Numbered from the stretch's first letter, positions 35,073 to 46,590 are shown. The stretch is DNA of 64,000 nucleotides from Myxococcus stipitatus (GCF_038561935.1 NZ_CP102770.1:3782001-3846000); one strand, 5' to 3'. Numbers and translations are program-made. The notes: generated by a model not told the origin, from the letters alone.

Positions 35073-36770
35073 ATGAAGCGCCTGCTGCCCCTGGTCCTGG
35101 CCCTGTCGTCGACTTCCGCGCTCGCGCAGCGCGTGCCGCTCTCCACGCCCGCGGAGAAGGCCGCCTCGACGAGCATCGACGCGGATGTGCTTCGCGCTCA
35201 CATCCGCTTCCTCGCGCACGACCTGCTCGAAGGCCGAGGCCCGGGCACTCGAGGCGATGCGCTGGGGCAGGCCTATATCGCCTCGCAGCTGGAGGCCCTG
35301 GGCCTGAAGCCCGCGGGGACCGACGGCACGTTCTTCCAGCCCTTCGACCTGGTGGGCATCACCAGCCATCCGAAGTCGATGGCCTTCCGCGCGCCGCAGG
35401 GCCACCTGGACTTGAAGTTCCACGAGGACTTCATCGCCGTCTCCGGCGTGCAGAGCCCGGAGGCGAGCCTCGACTCCTCCGAGCTCGTCTTCGTGGGCTA
35501 TGGCATCCAGGCACCCGAGTATGCGTGGGATGACTTCAAGGGGATGGACCTGCGCGGCAAGACGCTGCTCGTCCTCAACAACGACCCGGAGGATGACCCG
35601 CGCATCTTCGCGGGACGCACGCGCCTCTGGTACGGCCGCTGGGATTACAAGTACGAGCAGGCCGCGAAGGTGGGCGCGGCGGGCGCCATCATCCTCCACA
35701 CCACGGCCAGCGCGGGGTATCCGTGGCAGGTCGTGCAGTCGTCGTGGTCGGGCGAGCAGTTCGAACTGCCCGAGGCCTCCGGGCCGCGTCTCCAGGTCAA
35801 GGGCTGGGCCACGGAGGACGCCACGCGGCGCGTGCTGCGGCTTGCTGGCGAGGACCTGGAGGCGCTGCGCGAGGCGGCGCGTTCGCGCGACTTCCAGCCG
35901 GTGCCGCTGGGCGTGACGGTGTCCACGCGCTTCGCCACCGAGGTGCGGCGCCGGCCCACGGGCAACGTGCTGGCGATGTTGCCCGGCAGCGACCCGAAGC
36001 TGTCCCAGGAGGTGGTGCTCTACAGCGCGCACCATGACCACCTGGGCATGAAGGACGGGGGCCGAGGGGGCGAGGACACCATCTACAACGGCGCGCTCGA
36101 CAACGCGGCGGGCGTGTCCGCGATGCTGGCGGTGGCGCGGGCCTATCGCGCGCTTCCGCAGCCGCCTCGGCGCTCCATCCTCTTCGCGGCGGTGGCCGCG
36201 GAGGAGCAGGGGCTCCTGGGCTCGCAGTACCTCGCCGAGCATCCTCCTGTTCCCGCGGGACGCATCGCGGCCAACGTCAACATCGACGGGGCCAACATCC
36301 ACGGCCGCACGCGCGACATCACCGTCATCGGCCTGGGCAAGTCGAGCCTCGATGGCCTCATCACCTCGCTGGCGAAGACGCAGAACCGCGTGGTGAAGGC
36401 GGACCAGCTCGCGGACCGAGGCTTCTTCTACCGCTCCGACCAGTTCAACTTCGCGCGCCGGGGCATTCCCGCCGCGTACTTCGGCAGCGGCATGGACTTC
36501 ATCGGCCGGCCCGAGGGGTGGGGCCGCCTGCAGCGCGAGGCCTGGGAGTCGAAGCACTACCACCAGCCCTCCGACGAGCTGCGTCCGGAGTGGGACATGT
36601 CGGGGGCCGTGGAGGATGCCCGCTTGTTCTTCCTCCTGGGGGCCCACGTGGCGCGTGCTCCGGAGCTGCCTCGCTGGAACAAGGGCGACGAGTTCGAAGC
36701 CGCCCGCCTGGCGGCGCTCGAGGCGCTCAGGGCGCCTCGGCCCGAGCCGACGGAGGGCGCGTCGAAGTAG
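35073..36770 (+). CDS. Secreted M28-family zinc metallopeptidase
   Basis: Starting at ATG 35073, the 565-residue protein has a signal peptide ending SSTSALAQ. A PA-like inserted region (VFVGYGIQAPEYAWDDF) precedes the catalytic domain. The two-zinc site is intact: His320 in AHHDHLG, Asp343 in GALDNAAG, Glu377-Glu378 in AAEEQG, Asp405 in NIDGAN and His497 in YHQPSDE. M28 enzymes are aminopeptidases or carboxypeptidases, and this one probably digests peptides in the periplasm or outside the cell, as suits a predatory bacterium. It may be co-transcribed with cysS and is followed by a strong hairpin. Confidence 0.9.
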   Translation: MKRLLPLVLALSSTSALAQRVPLSTPAEKAASTSIDADVLRAHIRFLAHDLLEGRGPGTRGDALGQAYIASQLEALGLKPAGTDGTFFQPFDLVGITSHPKSMAFRAPQGHLDLKFHEDFIAVSGVQSPEASLDSSELVFVGYGIQAPEYAWDDFKGMDLRGKTLLVLNNDPEDDPRIFAGRTRLWYGRWDYKYEQAAKVGAAGAIILHTTASAGYPWQVVQSSWSGEQFELPEASGPRLQVKGWATEDATRRVLRLAGEDLEALREAARSRDFQPVPLGVTVSTRFATEVRRRPTGNVLAMLPGSDPKLSQEVVLYSAHHDHLGMKDGGRGGEDTIYNGALDNAAGVSAMLAVARAYRALPQPPRRSILFAAVAAEEQGLLGSQYLAEHPPVPAGRIAANVNIDGANIHGRTRDITVIGLGKSSLDGLITSLAKTQNRVVKADQLADRGFFYRSDQFNFARRGIPAAYFGSGMDFIGRPEGWGRLQREAWESKHYHQPSDELRPEWDMSGAVEDARLFFLLGAHVARAPELPRWNKGDEFEAARLAALEALRAPRPEPTEGASK

Positions 36771-36782
36771 GGCGCGGAGTCC

Positions 36783-36806
36783 TCCGTCCGTCGCACGACG
36801 GGCGGA
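36783..36806 (+). terminator. Hairpin terminator between the M28 gene and uvrB
   Basis: TCCGTCCGTCG (36783-36793) pairs with CGACGGGCGGA (36796-36806) with one T-G wobble and a 2-base loop. It is followed by a short AT-rich TACAAAT. It lies 12 bases after the peptidase stop. Confidence 0.55.
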
Positions 36807-36828
36807 TACAAATGTCCAGTGTTTCGAA

Positions 36829-36852
36829 CCGCGAGGGTGTTAGATCTCGCGG
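36829..36852 (+). promoter_or_regulatory. Inverted repeat immediately before the uvrB start
   Basis: CCGCGAG (36829-36835) and CTCGCGG (36846-36852) form a perfect 7-bp dyad with a 10-base spacer that ends 2 bases before the ATG. No Shine-Dalgarno sequence is visible. The dyad could be a repressor site (uvrB is an SOS gene in many bacteria) or an RNA hairpin. Confidence 0.35.
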
Positions 36853-36854
36853 AT

Positions 36855-38957
36855 ATGCCTGAGTTCCAGATCGTCAGCGAACACCAGCCTGGAGGCGACC
36901 AGCCGAGGGCCATTGGAGAGCTCACGGAGGGCGTGCTTCGAGGCGACCGCTACCAGACCCTCCTGGGCGTCACGGGGTCGGGCAAGACGTTCACCATGGC
37001 GAACATCATCGCCAACGTGCAGCGGCCCACGCTGGTCATCGCCCACAACAAGACGCTGGCCGCGCAGCTCTACGGCGAGTTCAAGGCGCTCTTCCCGAAC
37101 AACGCCGTCGAGTACTTCGTCTCGTACTACGACTACTACCAGCCCGAGGCCTACGTTCCGTCGACGGACACCTTCATCGAGAAGGACTCGTCCATCAACG
37201 ACAACATCGAGCGGATGCGCCACTCCGCCACGCACTCGTTGCGCACGCGCGACGACGTGGTGATCGTGGCCAGCGTGTCCTGCATCTACGGCCTGGGCGC
37301 GGCGCGCAGCTACGTGGACCTCGCGGTGCGTGTGGACACCGGCGGCGAGATGGGGCGAGATGCCTTCATGCGCCGCCTGGTGGAAGGCCAGTACGAGCGC
37401 AACGACATGGACTTCCACCGAGGCACCTTCCGCGCGCGCGGAGACACGGTGGAGGTGTTCCCCGCCTACGAGGAGGAGCGCGCCGTGCGCGTCAGCTTCT
37501 TCGGCGACGAGGTGGAGCGCATCACCGAGTTCGACCCGCTGCGCGGTGTGACGCTGGGCACGTTGGAGAAGATCGTCATCTTCCCCGCCAGCCACTACGT
37601 CGCGGGCGAGGACGTGCGCAAGCGCGCGTTGCAGACCATCCGCGACGAGCTGACCGAGCAGCTCCAGACCTTCAAGCGCGAGAACAAGCTGGTGGAGGCG
37701 CAGCGGTTGGAGCAGCGCACGTTGTTCGACCTGGAGATGATTGAGCAGGTCGGCTACTGCAACGGCATCGAGAACTACTCGCGGCACTTCTCGGGCCGAA
37801 GCACGGGCGAGCCGCCTCCGTGCCTCATCGACTACTTCCCGCGCAACCTGCTGGTCCTCATCGACGAGAGCCATCAGACAGTGCCGCAGATTGGCGCGAT
37901 GTACCGAGGCGACCGCGCGCGCAAGGAGACGCTGGTCAACTTCGGCTTCCGCATGCCCAGCGCCCTGGACAACCGCCCGTTGAAGTTCGGCGAGTTCGAG
38001 GAGCTGGTGCCGCAGGCGGTGTTCGTCTCCGCCACGCCGTCCGAGTACGAGCTGCAGAAGTCCCAGGGCGTGGTGGTGGAGCAGATCATCCGCCCCACGG
38101 GCCTGACGGACCCGGAAGTCGAGACGCGTCCGGTGGGCAACCAGGTGGACGACCTGCTCGAGGAGGTCCGCCTGCGCGTCAGCCGCAACGAGCGTGTCCT
38201 CGTGACGACGCTCACCAAGCGCATGGCGGAGGACCTCACCGAGTACTACGCCGACGTAGGCGTGCGCGTGCGCTACCTGCACTCGGACATCGACGCCATC
38301 GAACGCACCGCCATCATCCGCGACCTGCGCAAGGGCGAGTTCGACGTGCTGGTGGGCATCAACCTCCTGCGCGAGGGCCTGGACATCCCCGAGGTGTCGC
38401 TGGTGGCCATCCTCGACGCGGACAAGGAGGGCTTCCTGCGCAGCCATGTGTCGCTCATCCAGACCATCGGCCGCGCCGCGCGCAACCTGAACGGCCGCGT
38501 CATCATGTACGCGGACTCCGTCACCGACTCGATGAAGAAGGCGCTGGAGGAGACGACGCGCCGGCGAGAGATCCAGCGCAAGTACAACCAGGAGCACGGC
38601 ATCACCCCGCGCTCGGTCAAGAGCAACATCACCGACCTCTCCGAGCACCTCTACGACGCGGAGGGCGGTGGCACGCTGCCCATGGCGGCCGAGGGTGAGG
38701 ACGACCTGCTCGATGCGAAGGAGATCAAACGCCTCATCGAGGAGTTCACCCGGGACATGCTCAGCGCGGCGGAGTCGATGGAGTTCGAGAAGGCCGCCGA
38801 GTACCGGGACCGCGTGCAGATGCTCAAGGACATGGACATGGGGCTGAAGCCCGCCTCGCGCTCGTTGCTCAAGGCCCCCACCAAGGGCAAGGAGGACGAC
38901 GCTCCCAAGCGGGGGCGGGGCAAGGGGCGCACGTCGCGCCCTCGGGGTCGTCGCTAG
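36855..38957 (+). CDS. uvrB: Excinuclease ABC subunit B
   Basis: The 700-residue protein from ATG 36855 ([20 protein letters not shown]) matches the family start and length. It has Walker A GVTGSGKT (38-45) and the beta-hairpin tract [12 protein letters not shown] that threads damaged [30 protein letters not shown] and QTIGRAARN follow. The C-terminal UVR motif ([22 protein letters not shown]) binds UvrC, and the tail is basic. UvrB verifies damage in nucleotide excision repair. uvrC starts 12 bases later, so the two form an operon. Confidence 0.98.
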   Translation: MPEFQIVSEHQPGGDQPRAIGELTEGVLRGDRYQTLLGVTGSGKTFTMANIIANVQRPTLVIAHNKTLAAQLYGEFKALFPNNAVEYFVSYYDYYQPEAYVPSTDTFIEKDSSINDNIERMRHSATHSLRTRDDVVIVASVSCIYGLGAARSYVDLAVRVDTGGEMGRDAFMRRLVEGQYERNDMDFHRGTFRARGDTVEVFPAYEEERAVRVSFFGDEVERITEFDPLRGVTLGTLEKIVIFPASHYVAGEDVRKRALQTIRDELTEQLQTFKRENKLVEAQRLEQRTLFDLEMIEQVGYCNGIENYSRHFSGRSTGEPPPCLIDYFPRNLLVLIDESHQTVPQIGAMYRGDRARKETLVNFGFRMPSALDNRPLKFGEFEELVPQAVFVSATPSEYELQKSQGVVVEQIIRPTGLTDPEVETRPVGNQVDDLLEEVRLRVSRNERVLVTTLTKRMAEDLTEYYADVGVRVRYLHSDIDAIERTAIIRDLRKGEFDVLVGINLLREGLDIPEVSLVAILDADKEGFLRSHVSLIQTIGRAARNLNGRVIMYADSVTDSMKKALEETTRRREIQRKYNQEHGITPRSVKSNITDLSEHLYDAEGGGTLPMAAEGEDDLLDAKEIKRLIEEFTRDMLSAAESMEFEKAAEYRDRVQMLKDMDMGLKPASRSLLKAPTKGKEDDAPKRGRGKGRTSRPRGRR

Positions 38958-38969
38958 GAGCCACCGGCC

Positions 38970-40910
<1,941 letters not shown>

Positions 40911-40943
40911 TTAACTTGCTCCAGACTGCGGGGGAAGGGCGCT

Positions 40944-40970
40944 GGAACCGCGACGTTCCTGGGGTTTTTA
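40944..40970 (+). terminator. Terminator after uvrC
   Basis: GGAAC (40944-40948) pairs with GTTCC (40955-40959), and TGGGGTTTTTA follows. The stem is short but the T run is good. It is 33 bases past the uvrC stop. Confidence 0.5.
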
Positions 40971-40971
40971 A

Positions 40972-41001
40972 TTGCGACTGGGCTCGGCGCTGATTTATAG
41001 C
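40972..41001 (+). promoter_or_regulatory. Candidate sigma-70-type promoter for the DUF507 gene
   Basis: TTGCGA (40972-40977) and TATAGC (40996-41001) are separated by 18 bases in a locally AT-rich tract (ATTTATAG). The predicted start point lies about 35 bases before the ATG at 41044. Confidence 0.4.
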
Positions 41002-41043
41002 GGTTGATGATTCGAGCACGTCCAAAGAGGGCGAGGGACCGAC

Positions 41044-41562
41044 ATGAGGCTGTATCCGAAGGTGATCCCGATCATCTCGCGAGAGGCGATTCAGCAGCTC
41101 ATGCAGGATGGGGACATCGAGGTGGAGCCGATGCGCGTGGCGGACGCCGAGATGGACCTCTCCGCCATCATGCGTGAGTACCTCGCGAACGAAGAGCGTG
41201 TGAACCAGGCGACGCGTGAGGCACTCGAGCGTCGTGGGTATGACTACTCGAAGTTCAACCAGGTGAAGCGCGAGATGGCGGACGTCCGCGGCTTCAAGAT
41301 GGGCGACGAGGGCATCGAGTACGTCATCAACCAGATGATTGAGTTCCTGCTCATCAGCCGGAACGTCGAAGAGGTGTTCTCCGCCGACACCTCGCTGCGG
41401 CAGAAGATTTTCGCGGTGATGAAGCGGCACCTGGATGTCGATGACGAAATCGACAAGGAGGCCCGCTCCCGCCTGAAGCACCTGCAGGAGGGCACCAGCG
41501 CCTTCGACATCGAGTACAACAAGACGGTGGAGCAGATCCGCCGGGCTCGCGGTCTCATCTAG
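41044..41562 (+). CDS. DUF507 family protein
   Basis: This 172-residue, highly charged helical protein begins MRLYPKVIPIISREAI and contains MREYLANEERVNQATREAL, typical of DUF507 proteins found in delta-proteobacterial lineages and Aquificae. It has no signal peptide or membrane helix, so it is cytosolic. It has its own candidate promoter and a GAGGGA site before the ATG. Family function is unknown. Confidence 0.85.
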   Translation: MRLYPKVIPIISREAIQQLMQDGDIEVEPMRVADAEMDLSAIMREYLANEERVNQATREALERRGYDYSKFNQVKREMADVRGFKMGDEGIEYVINQMIEFLLISRNVEEVFSADTSLRQKIFAVMKRHLDVDDEIDKEARSRLKHLQEGTSAFDIEYNKTVEQIRRARGLI

Positions 41563-41633
41563 GCGTTCTCGAGGGGAGAGGGCTGCCACTCCCCGCTCCG
41601 CTGCCTACCTTGTTCCACAAGGAGGCAGCGTCG

Positions 41634-42839
41634 ATGGCGGGACCTCTCACCGCGTGGTTGTTGTCCGGAGTACTGGCCTCGGGGCCAGGCGGGTTCACGT
41701 TCGAGGGCCAGCAGGCCAGCGCGAGAACCAGGCAGCCGGACGGATTCTTCATCCAGGGGTCGCTGCCCTTCACGGACCTGGCTGAGTCCGGAACGGGGAG
41801 CGCGGAGCTGTCGGTCGAGGACCGGGTTCCGCTCCAGGAAGCCACCTATGGCGACAAGGCGACGTTCTCCTCGTCGTTCCGCCTGGGGGCCTCCGAGTAC
41901 CGGGTGGAGCTGTCCCAGGCGGGTTTCCCGCCCGTCCTGGCCCATTCGCAGGCGCCCTCCCGGCCGCTTCCGGCGCCGCCCCCGCATCCGGTGGTGGGGG
42001 GCGTGCTGCTGGACGTGCCCCTCTACGGTGAAACGGGGCTGGGGTGGTCGGCGATGACCCGCTCGCACGCGGCGGTGGCGGTGTGGGGTGTGGGGCGGGT
42101 GTGGCGCAATGGCCAGTTGCTGACGGATTCGGCCTTCGTGCACGTGGCCGCGTTGGATGCGGGGGCGTTCTCGGACGACGGCACGCACCGGATGATGCGC
42201 CAGGCGCGCCAGGGGGACACGGAGCTGGTGGTCCTCGCGTGGAACCTGCCTCCGGAGATGGAGCCTCGGGGCTTCGTCCAGTACATCTTCGAAGACGTGG
42301 CCATCGAGGTCGGGGGCGTCCCGGTGCGCTCGTTGGCGGTGGTGGAGAACACCGGCAACGTGACGGTGGCGCCGGACCGGCTGACGCCGGTGCCATCGAC
42401 GACCTATCTGGGGCTCGCGCCCGTGTTGCCGCCGCCGCCTCGCCCTGGCTCCGAGGTGGTGCCCGGGGGGCCGCCGCGCGTGCTCGAGGGCGGCGTTCCA
42501 GTCCTCGGGTCGCGGAATCCACCACTGAACGTTTCGGGGCCAGGGGGGCTGGCGACGACGGGGAGCTTCTCCGTGCCGTTGGTGGGGACACCGGGCTTCA
42601 GCACCTTCACGGGGGCTGCGCAGGTGAGCCCGGGGCTCATCGCCACCGAGCAGCCGCTGAGCGTCGGCGCGGGTGCGCCGCCGGTGGCGACGCCGACTCC
42701 GTTGAATGCGGGGGTGGTGCCAGCACCAGTGAGCACGCCTGTCCCGCTCAACGCGACGCCCGCGACACCGCTGACGACCACGCCCGCGCCCGCGAATGCG
42801 GCCCCGGTGGCGCCTTCGCCAGGAGCGCCCGCGCCATAG
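41634..42839 (+). CDS. Secreted beta-rich protein with Pro/Thr/Ala-rich tail
   Basis: Starting at ATG 41634, set by AAGGAGG at 41619-41625, the product has 401 residues. A signal-like N-terminus (MAGPLTAWLLSGVLASGPG) is followed by about 240 residues rich in beta-forming sequence. The last 140 residues are low-complexity, with recurring TPxPLNA and TPAPANA units, like a cell-wall-spanning or disordered linker. No catalytic motif is seen, and I do not recognise the family. It is not obviously in an operon with the DUF507 gene (71-base gap). Confidence 0.65.
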   Translation: MAGPLTAWLLSGVLASGPGGFTFEGQQASARTRQPDGFFIQGSLPFTDLAESGTGSAELSVEDRVPLQEATYGDKATFSSSFRLGASEYRVELSQAGFPPVLAHSQAPSRPLPAPPPHPVVGGVLLDVPLYGETGLGWSAMTRSHAAVAVWGVGRVWRNGQLLTDSAFVHVAALDAGAFSDDGTHRMMRQARQGDTELVVLAWNLPPEMEPRGFVQYIFEDVAIEVGGVPVRSLAVVENTGNVTVAPDRLTPVPSTTYLGLAPVLPPPPRPGSEVVPGGPPRVLEGGVPVLGSRNPPLNVSGPGGLATTGSFSVPLVGTPGFSTFTGAAQVSPGLIATEQPLSVGAGAPPVATPTPLNAGVVPAPVSTPVPLNATPATPLTTTPAPANAAPVAPSPGAPAP

Positions 42840-42861
42840 GCCGGGGCCTGGCGTCTTCGGC

Positions 42862-43224
42862 TCAGCGCGTCCGGGTCGAGGGGGCCTGTCGCGCCATCGC
42901 GGCGGCTTGCGCCAGACGCTTGCGCAGCTGAAGGACCACGTCGTGGAGGTAGTCGAGCCGCTCGACGACGCGCAGGTCATCTCCCGCGTTGACCAGGCTC
43001 ACGGGGGACAGCGGGCCCGTGCGCAGCGTGCTCAGCAGCTCGGCGAAGTGGGCTTCGACATCGCCGAGCGCATCCAGGCCCTCCCTCAAGTCATCCTCGA
43101 GCAGGTCCACGAGCACCGCCGCATCCGCGCGGGCGGGCAGGGCACGCGCGAGACGCTCGGTGGCCACTCGGACCGGGTCGGCCTGGCGCGAGAGCACGGG
43201 GGCGGCGAGGGCGAGAGGGGGCAT
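42862..43224 (-). CDS. Small helical protein of unknown function
   Basis: This 120-residue product is Ala/Leu/Arg-rich and helical (TERLARALPARADAAVLVDLLED and RLDYLHDVVLQLRKRLAQAA). It has no signal peptide or Cys. It runs convergently with the preceding secreted-protein gene and is upstream of nothing on its own strand. The codon pattern is compatible with coding, but the family is not recognised. Confidence is moderate because this genome produces many random open frames. Confidence 0.5.
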   Translation of the reverse strand: MPPLALAAPVLSRQADPVRVATERLARALPARADAAVLVDLLEDDLREGLDALGDVEAHFAELLSTLRTGPLSPVSLVNAGDDLRVVERLDYLHDVVLQLRKRLAQAAAMARQAPSTRTR

Positions 43225-43283
43225 GCGCTCGACGCTACAGGTCCGTAGCAGGTCGTCAATTTTCCCGCCCCCCTCTCACCCGT

Positions 43284-44180
43284 TCAGTGCGCCGCCTGGA
43301 GGGCTTCCCGATGCTTCTCCAGGAAGCTCGCGATGCTGGCTGGCGCGCCACCCGTGAGCTCCGCGACGGCGGGCGAAGGCTTGTCCATGCGCCCCTCGGC
43401 CACCGCCACGTCGAACGAGGCAATGGCCTCGGCCAGGGGGGCGGGCAGGCCGTGGGACACCATGCCCGCCGTGAGGCTCGCGGCGTCCACGGCGAGGTAC
43501 TGCACGGGGCGGCCCGTGAGCTTGCTCACCAACCGCGCCAGCTCCTCGTGACTCACCGCCGCGGGGCCCGTGACATCCAGCGTGCGCTTCCCATCGAATG
43601 CGGAGACGAGCGCCGCCACGGCGACGCGAGCGCAGTCCTCGCGCGTGACGAAAGCGGTGGCCCCCGTCCCCGTGGCGGCGACGAGCTGCCCCGTCGCCAC
43701 GGCCCTGGGCAGGCTGTGCAGCAACAGGTCGGCGTAGAAGTTGTTGCGCAGCACGGTGAAGCCCAGACCGCTCTTCTCCAGGGACTGCTCTGTCGCCCAG
43801 TGGTCCTTGGCGATGGTGACGGGGGAGTCCGGCTCGGGCCGGGTGAGGGACGTGTAGACGATGTGGCGGACGCCCGCGCGGCGCGCCGCGTCCACCGCGT
43901 TCTGGTGCTGCGTGATGCGGCGCCCGGGAACATCGAGCGCGTCCGTGCTGATGAGCAGCAGTCGCTGCGCGCCCGCGAAAGCGGCGTCGAGCGAGGCGGC
44001 ATCATCGAAGTCGGCCTTGCGCACGATGACTCCGCGGGCCGCCAGGTCGGCGAGCTTCGCGGGGGCGCGGGTGGTGACGATGAGGGGGCCGTGGTGGGAC
44101 TCCAGCAGCAGCTCCACGACGCGGCGGCCCAGCTGACCGGAAGCTCCAGTGACGAGCAGGGTGGGGGAAGAGGCGGACAT
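43284..44180 (-). CDS. NmrA-like NAD(P)H-binding oxidoreductase
   Basis: The ATG at 44180 places the Rossmann motif right at the N-terminus: LLVTGASGQLGRRVVELLL (residues 7-25). The 298-residue length, HIVYTSL and YADLLLHSLP segments fit the NmrA/QorB (quinone oxidoreductase 2) branch of atypical short-chain dehydrogenases. These bind NADPH and reduce quinones or act as redox sensors. It is divergent from a LysR-type regulator with 112 bases between starts, the usual arrangement for a regulator and its target gene. Confidence 0.85.
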   Translation of the reverse strand: MSASSPTLLVTGASGQLGRRVVELLLESHHGPLIVTTRAPAKLADLAARGVIVRKADFDDAASLDAAFAGAQRLLLISTDALDVPGRRITQHQNAVDAARRAGVRHIVYTSLTRPEPDSPVTIAKDHWATEQSLEKSGLGFTVLRNNFYADLLLHSLPRAVATGQLVAATGTGATAFVTREDCARVAVAALVSAFDGKRTLDVTGPAAVSHEELARLVSKLTGRPVQYLAVDAASLTAGMVSHGLPAPLAEAIASFDVAVAEGRMDKPSPAVAELTGGAPASIASFLEKHREALQAAH

Positions 44181-44274
44181 GCGCAGGCTCCAAGTGACGG
44201 GGTGTGGCTTCGACTTCCGCGCCAAGAGGTATCGGTCAGCCCGGCGCTGCACAATGTCCGCTCCTGGAGCATAC

Positions 44275-44292
44275 TGTTCCACAGGAGGAACA
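44275..44292 (+). promoter_or_regulatory. Dyad containing the ribosome site of the LysR gene
   Basis: TGTTCC-ACAGGA-GGAACA is a perfect 6-bp inverted repeat that ends at the base before the ATG at 44293 and contains the AGGAGG site. It could be an autoregulatory operator or an RNA hairpin that hides the ribosome site. Confidence 0.45.
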
Positions 44293-45189
44293 ATGGACCT
44301 GAACCAGCTCGCGCTCTTCGTCACCGTTGCGGAGGGAGCCAGCTTCTCCATCGCGGCGAAGAAGCTGGGCATGCCCAAGTCGTCGGTGAGCCGGGGCATT
44401 GCCCAGCTGGAGTCGTCGTTGGGGGTTCAGCTCCTCCACCGCACGACGCGCCGGGTGTCGCTGAGCACCGCGGGTCAGGCCCTGTACGAGCGCGTGTCCC
44501 CGATGCTCGCGTCACTGCGCAAGTCGGTGGGAGAGCTTCCCGAGCTGGAAGATGAGCCGTCGGGGGAGCTGCGGCTGACGGCGGTGGTGGACTGGGGCGC
44601 GACGCTGCTCGCGGATGTCGTCACGCGGTTCGTGGCGCGCTACCCGGCGGTGAAGGTGGACCTGCACCTGGACAACCGCGTGGTGGACCTGGTGGCGGAG
44701 GGCTTCGATGCCGCGCTCCGGTTGTCCCTCTCGCCCCTGAAGGACTCAGCGCTGCGCGCCCGTCGGCTGGGGCCTCTCACGTTGCGCCTCTACGCCTCGC
44801 CCACCTACCTCGCGCGCCGAGGGACTCCGCGCCATCCCCGCGAGCTGGCGAGCCATTCGTGGATTGCCTTCCGCTCGGAGATGCCCCTGCGGTTGGCGGG
44901 GCCTGGAGACGAGACGAGCGCCGTGCCTCGCATGGGCGTCATCCGCTGCGATGACATGTTCTTCATGCGGGAGACACTCCGCTTGGGCGCGGGAATAGGC
45001 TTCCTGCACTCGCTGCTCGCGGAGCCCGAGGTCGCCGAGGGGCGACTGGTCCCGGTGCTGCCGAAGTGGAGCGTGGTGGCGGGGAACGTGTGGTTCGTCT
45101 CCACCGCCGAGCGTCACATGCCTCGCAAGGTGGCGGCCTTCAGGGACTTCTTGATGGACGCGTTGAAGCACAGACCGCTGCCACCGTGA
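44293..45189 (+). CDS. LysR-family transcriptional regulator
   Basis: The 298-residue protein starts at ATG 44293 after AGGAGG. Residues 1-60 are the LysR winged helix-turn-helix (LALFVTVAEGASFSIAAKK, then SSVSRGIAQLE and GVQLLHRTTRRV). The remainder is the two-lobed effector-binding domain of the CrgA/PA2220-like type (GELRLTAVVDWG and DAALRLSLSPLKDSAL). It most likely regulates the divergent NmrA-like oxidoreductase gene. The inducer is unknown. Confidence 0.92.
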   Translation: MDLNQLALFVTVAEGASFSIAAKKLGMPKSSVSRGIAQLESSLGVQLLHRTTRRVSLSTAGQALYERVSPMLASLRKSVGELPELEDEPSGELRLTAVVDWGATLLADVVTRFVARYPAVKVDLHLDNRVVDLVAEGFDAALRLSLSPLKDSALRARRLGPLTLRLYASPTYLARRGTPRHPRELASHSWIAFRSEMPLRLAGPGDETSAVPRMGVIRCDDMFFMRETLRLGAGIGFLHSLLAEPEVAEGRLVPVLPKWSVVAGNVWFVSTAERHMPRKVAAFRDFLMDALKHRPLPP

Positions 45190-45219
45190 GCTGACGCGTG
45201 TGGGGCCGTGCCTCTCGCG

Positions 45220-46557
45220 CTACAGTGAGCCCAGGAACTTCAGCACCGCGCCGCGCTCATCGGCGGACAAGGTCTTGAATCCGTCGCGTGCCGCCAGCGC
45301 CTCGCCGCCATGCCAGAGGATGGCTTCTTCGATGCTCCGAGCACGGCCGTCGTGCAGGAATCCCGAGTAGGGCAGCACGGTGTGGGTCAACCCCAGGCCC
45401 CAAAGCGGGGGCGTGCGCCACTCCGTTCCCGTGGCCGCGCCATCCGGCCGTCCATCCGCGAGCTCGGGCCCCATGTCGTGCAGCAGCAGGTCCGTGTACG
45501 GATGGATGCGCTGCCAGGAGACTTCCTCGACGGGATGCGCTCCCGTCTCCAGGGTCTCCCGATGGCAGGCCTCACAGCCCAGCGCGCGGAACAGCTTTTC
45601 TCCGCGCTGGACGGTGGCGTCGTCCAGGAACGTGCGTGCCGGCACGCCTAGCGACTGCGAATAGAAGACCGCGTCCTGGAGGACGTCCGCGGAGACCTCG
45701 AATGTCCCATCCGCCTCGGGGAAGAGCGGGGTCGTCAGGCCCATGTCGTTGAAGTAGGCCTCGGCGGACTGTTGAACGAGGGTGGGGCTGTTCGCCTTCC
45801 ATCCAAAACGTCCGGGCACAAGCGTGCGAGTCGCCACCTCCCAGACCTCATTCATCCGCCCGGAGATGCCGTCGCCGTTCCGGTCGTCCGGGTCCTCGAG
45901 CGAGCGCAGTGTTTCGACCGGCACCGCCTCGAGCAGTCCCAGGCCGAAGACTGGCGGCGGAAGCCGCAGCGACATGAGCATGTTGGGCGGAAGCGCGGAG
46001 CCATCCGTGGGGACGATGCGTACGCGCGGCGAGCGGAGCGTGTACGACGCTCCATCGGGATACTGTCCCGTGTGCTCCACCCATGAGAGGGAGAGGCTTG
46101 CTTCCGGGGTGCTGCCGAAGTTGGCCTGGTCCTGCACCTGCAACCCCAGCCCAGGGACCGGAACAGCGCCCCGTGGATGGTCGGGAATGCCGGTGGGCAA
46201 GCTCACCCGGACGAGGAGTTGGGTCCGCTGCCTGCCGGGGCCCATCGCTGGCATTCCACGCCCGTTGCGCAGATGGCAGCTGTTACAGGAGTCGTGGTTG
46301 AACGTCGGACCCAGTCCCGGGTTGACGCGCGAGGGCGCCGGGACGAACACCGCCGCGAAGGCCGCGTCGCCAGCCCGGTGGGGTCGGTCATTCTGCGGAG
46401 TGAGGTTCGCGGCGGGCTGCATGAACGCCAGCGAGGTGCGGTCGTCGACGGTGGTCGCCCCGCCTGCCCGCGGTGGGATGAGAGGCACACCCGGTGCTTC
46501 CTCTCCACAGCCGGCAGTCCACAACAGCAAGGCTCCCCACATCGCGGCACGTCGCAT
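45220..46557 (-). CDS. Dihaem oxidoreductase-family (DUF1111) lipoprotein
   Basis: The ATG at 46557 has GGGAG 8-9 bases upstream; a GTG at 46566 is also in frame. The 445-residue product begins with a lipoprotein signal (LLLWTAGC). It has two c-type haem motifs, CNSCH near residue 85 and CEACH near 330, as in the DUF1111/thiol-oxidoreductase-like family. A C-terminal LPYSGFLHDGRA segment matches that family. It would act as a periplasmic electron-transfer protein. It is the last gene of a three-gene operon after the porin and the imelysin-like protein. Confidence 0.85.
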   Translation of the reverse strand: MRRAAMWGALLLWTAGCGEEAPGVPLIPPRAGGATTVDDRTSLAFMQPAANLTPQNDRPHRAGDAAFAAVFVPAPSRVNPGLGPTFNHDSCNSCHLRNGRGMPAMGPGRQRTQLLVRVSLPTGIPDHPRGAVPVPGLGLQVQDQANFGSTPEASLSLSWVEHTGQYPDGASYTLRSPRVRIVPTDGSALPPNMLMSLRLPPPVFGLGLLEAVPVETLRSLEDPDDRNGDGISGRMNEVWEVATRTLVPGRFGWKANSPTLVQQSAEAYFNDMGLTTPLFPEADGTFEVSADVLQDAVFYSQSLGVPARTFLDDATVQRGEKLFRALGCEACHRETLETGAHPVEEVSWQRIHPYTDLLLHDMGPELADGRPDGAATGTEWRTPPLWGLGLTHTVLPYSGFLHDGRARSIEEAILWHGGEALAARDGFKTLSADERGAVLKFLGSL

Positions 46558-46590
46558 GGCGTTCACTCCCTGGAGGCGGGCTTCCTGCCG

